Assembly (NCBI GenBank): GCA_002708205.1
Contig: PAMR01000038.1
Span: forward strand, 3,992 to 22,315
From: Gammaproteobacteria bacterium
Lineage (GTDB): Bacteria; Pseudomonadota; Gammaproteobacteria; Pseudomonadales; Azotimanducaceae
DNA: 18,324 bases
Direction of reading: 5' to 3'
Shown here piece after piece: positions 15,267 through 18,324 of the stretch; position 1 is the stretch's first letter; each line of letters begins with the position of its first letter. Position numbers and translations under genes: made by a program. The notes below the pieces were generated by a model. It was not told the origin of the DNA and did no database searches. It worked only from the letters and a program-made list of their open reading frames with translations.

Positions 15267-17063
15267 TCAACTAAATTCAAGACCCTCAAAGCTTCCAGTT
15301 TCTCGCCACTCTTCGAGAAGTTTAAAAAATTTAATGGATCCTCCACCATAAGGTGCGGACTGCAACGCATTTGGGTTGGGTTGGCCTTCATTATTGTAAT
15401 ACCCGGGTGTGCAATCCGGACCGCCAATCGCTCCAAGCGGCCCACCCGAAAAGCCCATAATAGTATCAATCCACTCGTCCTCAGCCTTCTTCGTCACCTC
15501 AACACTCTCGATTCCCGATGCTAAGGCATGGGACATAATAAACGCCTGATGAACCGCCGATTCGTCCAGCAAGTGAGGAAAGTTTGCAGTAAAACCACCT
15601 TGAGATGTATTCATAATAAATAAATTAGGAAAACCATGGCTTCCCATCCCATGCAGAGTCCTTGTTCCCTCGCGCCAATAATCGCTTAATTTTTGGTCAT
15701 CGTGACCTATAACGTCATATCCCGATCTCCGGGTATAACTAGTCCCCACTTCAAATCCAGTACTAAAAATGATGCAATCGACTTCATAATGTTGACCAGA
15801 AACCACCAGCCCGGTTTCAGTGATCTGCTCGACCCCTTTCCCGTCCGTATCCACCAAAGTTACGTTCGATCGATTAAAGGTGGGAAGATACTCATCATTA
15901 AAAGTCGGTCGCTTACAAAACATTTTGTAATACGGCTTAAGCTTTTCAGCGACATCGGGATCATCAACATAATCGTCAACGCGGGCGCGAATTTCTTCCA
16001 TTTTTTCGAAATTAGCCATCTCCATCATTTGCGGAATATCCATATTGTCACCGGGCTTCGCATTTCGAAACTGATGCATCATCTTCTCGATAAGATCAGT
16101 CCATCCGTCATCGACCAAATCTTTGTCCTGGGGCACTCCCGACAGCAAGCCATTAAAATTTTCCATTCTGTGCTTTTGCCAACCGGTTTCCAGGCCCGAT
16201 GCCCACTCAGTATCGGTGGGAGTATTACCTCGCACGTCAACCGTTGAAGGGGTTCGCTGAAAAACAAAGAGATGTTCTGCAGCCTCGCCCAAGAACGGCA
16301 CGCACTGAATAGCAGTCGCACCTGTACCGATAATAGCAACCCGCTTATTCTCAAGTTTGTCTAGCCCACCGTCAGGTCCTCCGCCGGTATATTCATAGTC
16401 CCATCTACTCGTGTGGAAGGTATGCCCTTGGTAATTCTCAATGCCGGGAATGCCGGGTAATTTCGGTCGATGAAGCGGTCCATTAGCCATCGACACAAAT
16501 CGTGCCTTAATCGCATCTTCTCGATTGGTTCGAACAATCCAGCGCTTGATTTCGGAATCCCACTCTAAGCCACGTACTTCGGTCTGAAATAGAGTCTTTT
16601 CGTAAAGGCTGAAGTGCTTACCTATACGCTCACTATGCTCCAAGATCTCGCGAGCATAGCTATATTTTTCTTTAGGCACATAATCCAATTCTTCTAAGAG
16701 GGGAAGGTAACAATAGGATTCAATATCGCATTGCGCACCAGGGTACCTATTCCAATACCAAGTGCCTCCAAAATCTCCACCTTTTTCTATAATCCTGAAA
16801 TCAGTGACCCCCGCTTGCGTGAGTCGAGCCGCTGCTTGCAAACCACCAAAACCGCCTCCGATAATTGCAACGTCAACCTCATCGTCTAGAGGTTTTCGCT
16901 TCGTAGGTTCCTCGACATAGGGATCGTCCAAATAGTGGGCATACTGACCCGTCATTTCCATATACTGCTCGTTCCCGTCGGGTCGCAATCGTTTGTCACG
17001 TTCAGCTGCATAACGCGCCCGCATGGCTTCTGGATCAAAACTGGTCTCTTTCGCTTCGCTCAT
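15267..17063 (-). CDS. Type I Baeyer-Villiger flavin monooxygenase (CPDMO-like size)
   Basis: 598 residues from the ATG at 17063 (a GTG one codon upstream is the alternative). After an N-terminal extension of about 60 residues come the FAD dinucleotide fold AIIGGGFGGLQAA (69-74 is GGGFGG) and GTWYWNRYPGAQCDIES with Asp113. The BVMO fingerprint appears as YQGHTFHTSRWD (211-222), a Y/D variant of FxGxxxHxxxW[P/D]. Next are the NADPH fold IIGTGATA and FQRTP. The catalytic Lys-Arg is CKRPTF (Lys384, Arg385), equivalent to Lys336-Arg337 of phenylacetone monooxygenase. All key residues are intact. It inserts oxygen next to a ketone to give an ester or lactone with NADPH and O2. The length and N-terminal extension recall cyclopentadecanone monooxygenase (601 residues), hinting at a bulky cyclic ketone. 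It heads an operon with two membrane proteins and is divergent from a TauD dioxygenase. Confidence 0.9.
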   Translation of the reverse strand: MSEAKETSFDPEAMRARYAAERDKRLRPDGNEQYMEMTGQYAHYLDDPYVEEPTKRKPLDDEVDVAIIGGGFGGLQAAARLTQAGVTDFRIIEKGGDFGGTWYWNRYPGAQCDIESYCYLPLLEELDYVPKEKYSYAREILEHSERIGKHFSLYEKTLFQTEVRGLEWDSEIKRWIVRTNREDAIKARFVSMANGPLHRPKLPGIPGIENYQGHTFHTSRWDYEYTGGGPDGGLDKLENKRVAIIGTGATAIQCVPFLGEAAEHLFVFQRTPSTVDVRGNTPTDTEWASGLETGWQKHRMENFNGLLSGVPQDKDLVDDGWTDLIEKMMHQFRNAKPGDNMDIPQMMEMANFEKMEEIRARVDDYVDDPDVAEKLKPYYKMFCKRPTFNDEYLPTFNRSNVTLVDTDGKGVEQITETGLVVSGQHYEVDCIIFSTGFEVGTSYTRRSGYDVIGHDDQKLSDYWREGTRTLHGMGSHGFPNLFIMNTSQGGFTANFPHLLDESAVHQAFIMSHALASGIESVEVTKKAEDEWIDTIMGFSGGPLGAIGGPDCTPGYYNNEGQPNPNALQSAPYGGGSIKFFKLLEEWRETGSFEGLEFS

Positions 17064-17178
17064 CACCGCTACCTACTATTTGATTTGTCCCAAGATACTA
17101 CCCGAGGTTAGCAATTTTGTAATGGGAGCTTAAAAAAAAGCGTAGACTGCACTGACAGGCAAAAAAACGGAGATGCTG

Positions 17179-18000
17179 ATGGCCGCGGTATTGGAAACTC
17201 TGGAACAAAGCCCCTTCCAAACTCGCCTTTTAACCGGGCAAACTGGCGTAGAAATCAAAGACATAAGGCTCCAAGATATGTCCGACGAGAACGTCGAAGC
17301 CACACGTCGTCTTGTGGGAGAGTATTGCGTTGGTGTTTTTCCTAATCAAAACTTATCTCCTGAGGATCAGCTCGAGTTCGTAAGTCGATTTGGAAAGATT
17401 ACTAAAACGCCGGGAGTTGATATGCGTTCTGGTGTTGATTTTGTCCATGTGGTTGCAGATCGTGGCGATCCTGACCATCCAGTTTCCGGTGGATTCCACA
17501 CGGATACCTGCTTCGTAGAAACCCCTCCTTCTTTTTCAACGCTCCATGCGATTGAAGTGCCCAGCCATGGCGGAGACACTATATTTTGCAACCAATATAT
17601 GGCCTACGACAGCCTCTCAGACGTCATGAAATCTTGGCTTGAAGGCATGCGATTTAAACATGTGGTGAGTGGTACAGACCGGCCGGAAGAAGTTCCAGAT
17701 CCTGTCTGGCATCCGGCCGTACGAACGCATCCTGTCACACTAAGGAAGGCTCTGTATGTTACTTATGCAGACCGGTGCATCGAAGCGGAAGGACTCAATC
17801 CTGAAGAGGGTAAAAACCTCATTGATTTTCTATATAAACATTCGTTACGCGATCACGCCATGTACCGACACCGATGGAATCCCGGAGATTTTGTAATGTG
17901 GGATAACCGATGTTCGCTCCACGCCGCCGTTTACGATCATGGCGATCAACCTCGGATTCTACATCGAGTAATGTGCCAAGGTGAAAAACCATTCGAGTAG
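17179..18000 (+). CDS. TauD/TfdA-family Fe(II)/2-oxoglutarate dioxygenase (standard length)
   Basis: 273 residues from the ATG at 17179, chosen because CGGAG lies six bases before it; the ATG at 17173 touches that site. Iron ligands are His107 and Asp109 (GGFHTDTCF) and distal His248 (CSLHAAV). Arg259 and Arg263 (PRILHRV) fit the 2-oxoglutarate and substrate carboxylate binders. The segment VGVFPNQNLSPEDQLEFVSRFG is the canonical TauD strand and helix, and PSHGGDTIFCN the usual core strand. It shares only family-level identity with the other TauD gene in the window and lacks that protein's N-terminal extension. Substrate unknown. It is divergent from the BVMO across a 115-base gap and convergent with the right-edge PhyH gene, six bases from its stop. 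Confidence 0.9.
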   Translation: MAAVLETLEQSPFQTRLLTGQTGVEIKDIRLQDMSDENVEATRRLVGEYCVGVFPNQNLSPEDQLEFVSRFGKITKTPGVDMRSGVDFVHVVADRGDPDHPVSGGFHTDTCFVETPPSFSTLHAIEVPSHGGDTIFCNQYMAYDSLSDVMKSWLEGMRFKHVVSGTDRPEEVPDPVWHPAVRTHPVTLRKALYVTYADRCIEAEGLNPEEGKNLIDFLYKHSLRDHAMYRHRWNPGDFVMWDNRCSLHAAVYDHGDQPRILHRVMCQGEKPFE

Positions 18001-18006
18001 CATGGG

Positions 18007-18324
18007 CTATTCAAATAAATCGACATAGGCGAAAGGTGTCTCGTCTGGATAGAGGACAGCTCGCTTTTTAATCGCCGCTTCTGTTGAAAACTTTGCTCTG
18101 TCAAACCGATTTTGCGGCCACCTATCACCGGCCAACTCGACATCACGAGCGTGATCGAAATGAAAGTATACTGTACGCCGAAGGTCCGTACTTCGGTTCC
18201 AAAAGCTCCCATGAATTAACGTCGTTGCATGAAAGATCACGTCGCCTCGAGATACCTCGACTGGAACCGCCCCTGGCGCTGTTTCATCGAACCCCTGAGT
18301 CCAGCTCGGGATGAATTGCTCTGT
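18007..18324 (-). CDS. PhyH-family dioxygenase, C-terminal part only (cut by window edge)
   Basis: The frame is open from the right edge to a TAG at 18007, giving 105 visible residues. The segment SRGDVIFHATTLIHGSFWN contains the His-Gly (LIHGS) of the distal iron ligand, followed by DLRRTVYFHFDH with the arginines expected to hold 2-oxoglutarate. This pattern fits the C-terminal half of the phytanoyl-CoA dioxygenase family. The HxD half, if present, lies outside the window. The basic tail (AAIKKRAVLYPDE) is unremarkable. Intact in what can be seen; family call is probable, substrate unknown. Confidence 0.72.
   Translation of the reverse strand, partial: TEQFIPSWTQGFDETAPGAVPVEVSRGDVIFHATTLIHGSFWNRSTDLRRTVYFHFDHARDVELAGDRWPQNRFDRAKFSTEAAIKKRAVLYPDETPFAYVDLFE

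Noticed and set aside
15693..16247. 184-residue plus-strand open frame opposite the BVMO
   Set aside because: Antisense shadow of a strongly supported gene; no ribosome binding site or recognisable motif.

Overview
The window is a gene-dense bacterial segment with balanced base composition, frequent GTG/TTG starts and very short gaps. No intergenic stretch exceeds about 130 bases. There are no tRNA or rRNA genes, insertion sequences, CRISPR arrays or phage genes that I can see. The content is almost purely oxidative catabolism: five Fe(II)/2-oxoglutarate dioxygenases, a Baeyer-Villiger monooxygenase, a pair of acyl-CoA dehydrogenases, a single-chain acyl-CoA carboxylase, an epoxide hydrolase, an esterase and a metal-dependent amidohydrolase. 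This suits a free-living heterotrophic, perhaps marine, bacterium that degrades complex lipids, terpenoids or alicyclic compounds. I cannot fix the phylum from sequence alone; a proteobacterium is my first guess and a SAR202-like Chloroflexota is possible.

Layout, left to right: (1) minus strand, ABM-domain protein then PhyH-type dioxygenase, which runs off the left edge; (2) plus strand, MFS exporter; (3) minus, EPHX1-type epoxide hydrolase; (4) plus, short PhyH dioxygenase then single-chain biotin carboxylase-BCCP-carboxyltransferase; (5) minus, BD-FAE-like esterase; (6) plus, TauD/TfdA dioxygenase with a long N-terminal extension; (7) minus, amidohydrolase-2 family protein; (8) plus, two abutting acyl-CoA dehydrogenases; (9) minus, Baeyer-Villiger monooxygenase followed by two overlapping four-helix membrane proteins; (10) plus, a second TauD/TfdA dioxygenase; (11) minus, the C-terminus of another PhyH dioxygenase at the right edge. 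Every one of these eleven units lies on the opposite strand from its neighbours, and no transcription factor is encoded.

Taken together the genes could form one or more pathways. Dioxygenases and the BVMO would insert oxygen into a poorly reactive carbon skeleton. The esterase and epoxide hydrolase would open the resulting ester, lactone or epoxide. The heteromeric acyl-CoA dehydrogenase and the acyl-CoA carboxylase would process CoA esters, including branched ones that block ordinary beta-oxidation. This joint role is inference; the enzyme families are read directly from motifs.

The most interesting points are: the acyl-CoA dehydrogenase pair, whose subunits carry complementary halves of the active and FAD sites; the BVMO operon ending in two uncharacterised paralogous membrane proteins; the PhyH plus single-chain carboxylase unit; and two operator-like sequence pairs in divergent promoter regions.
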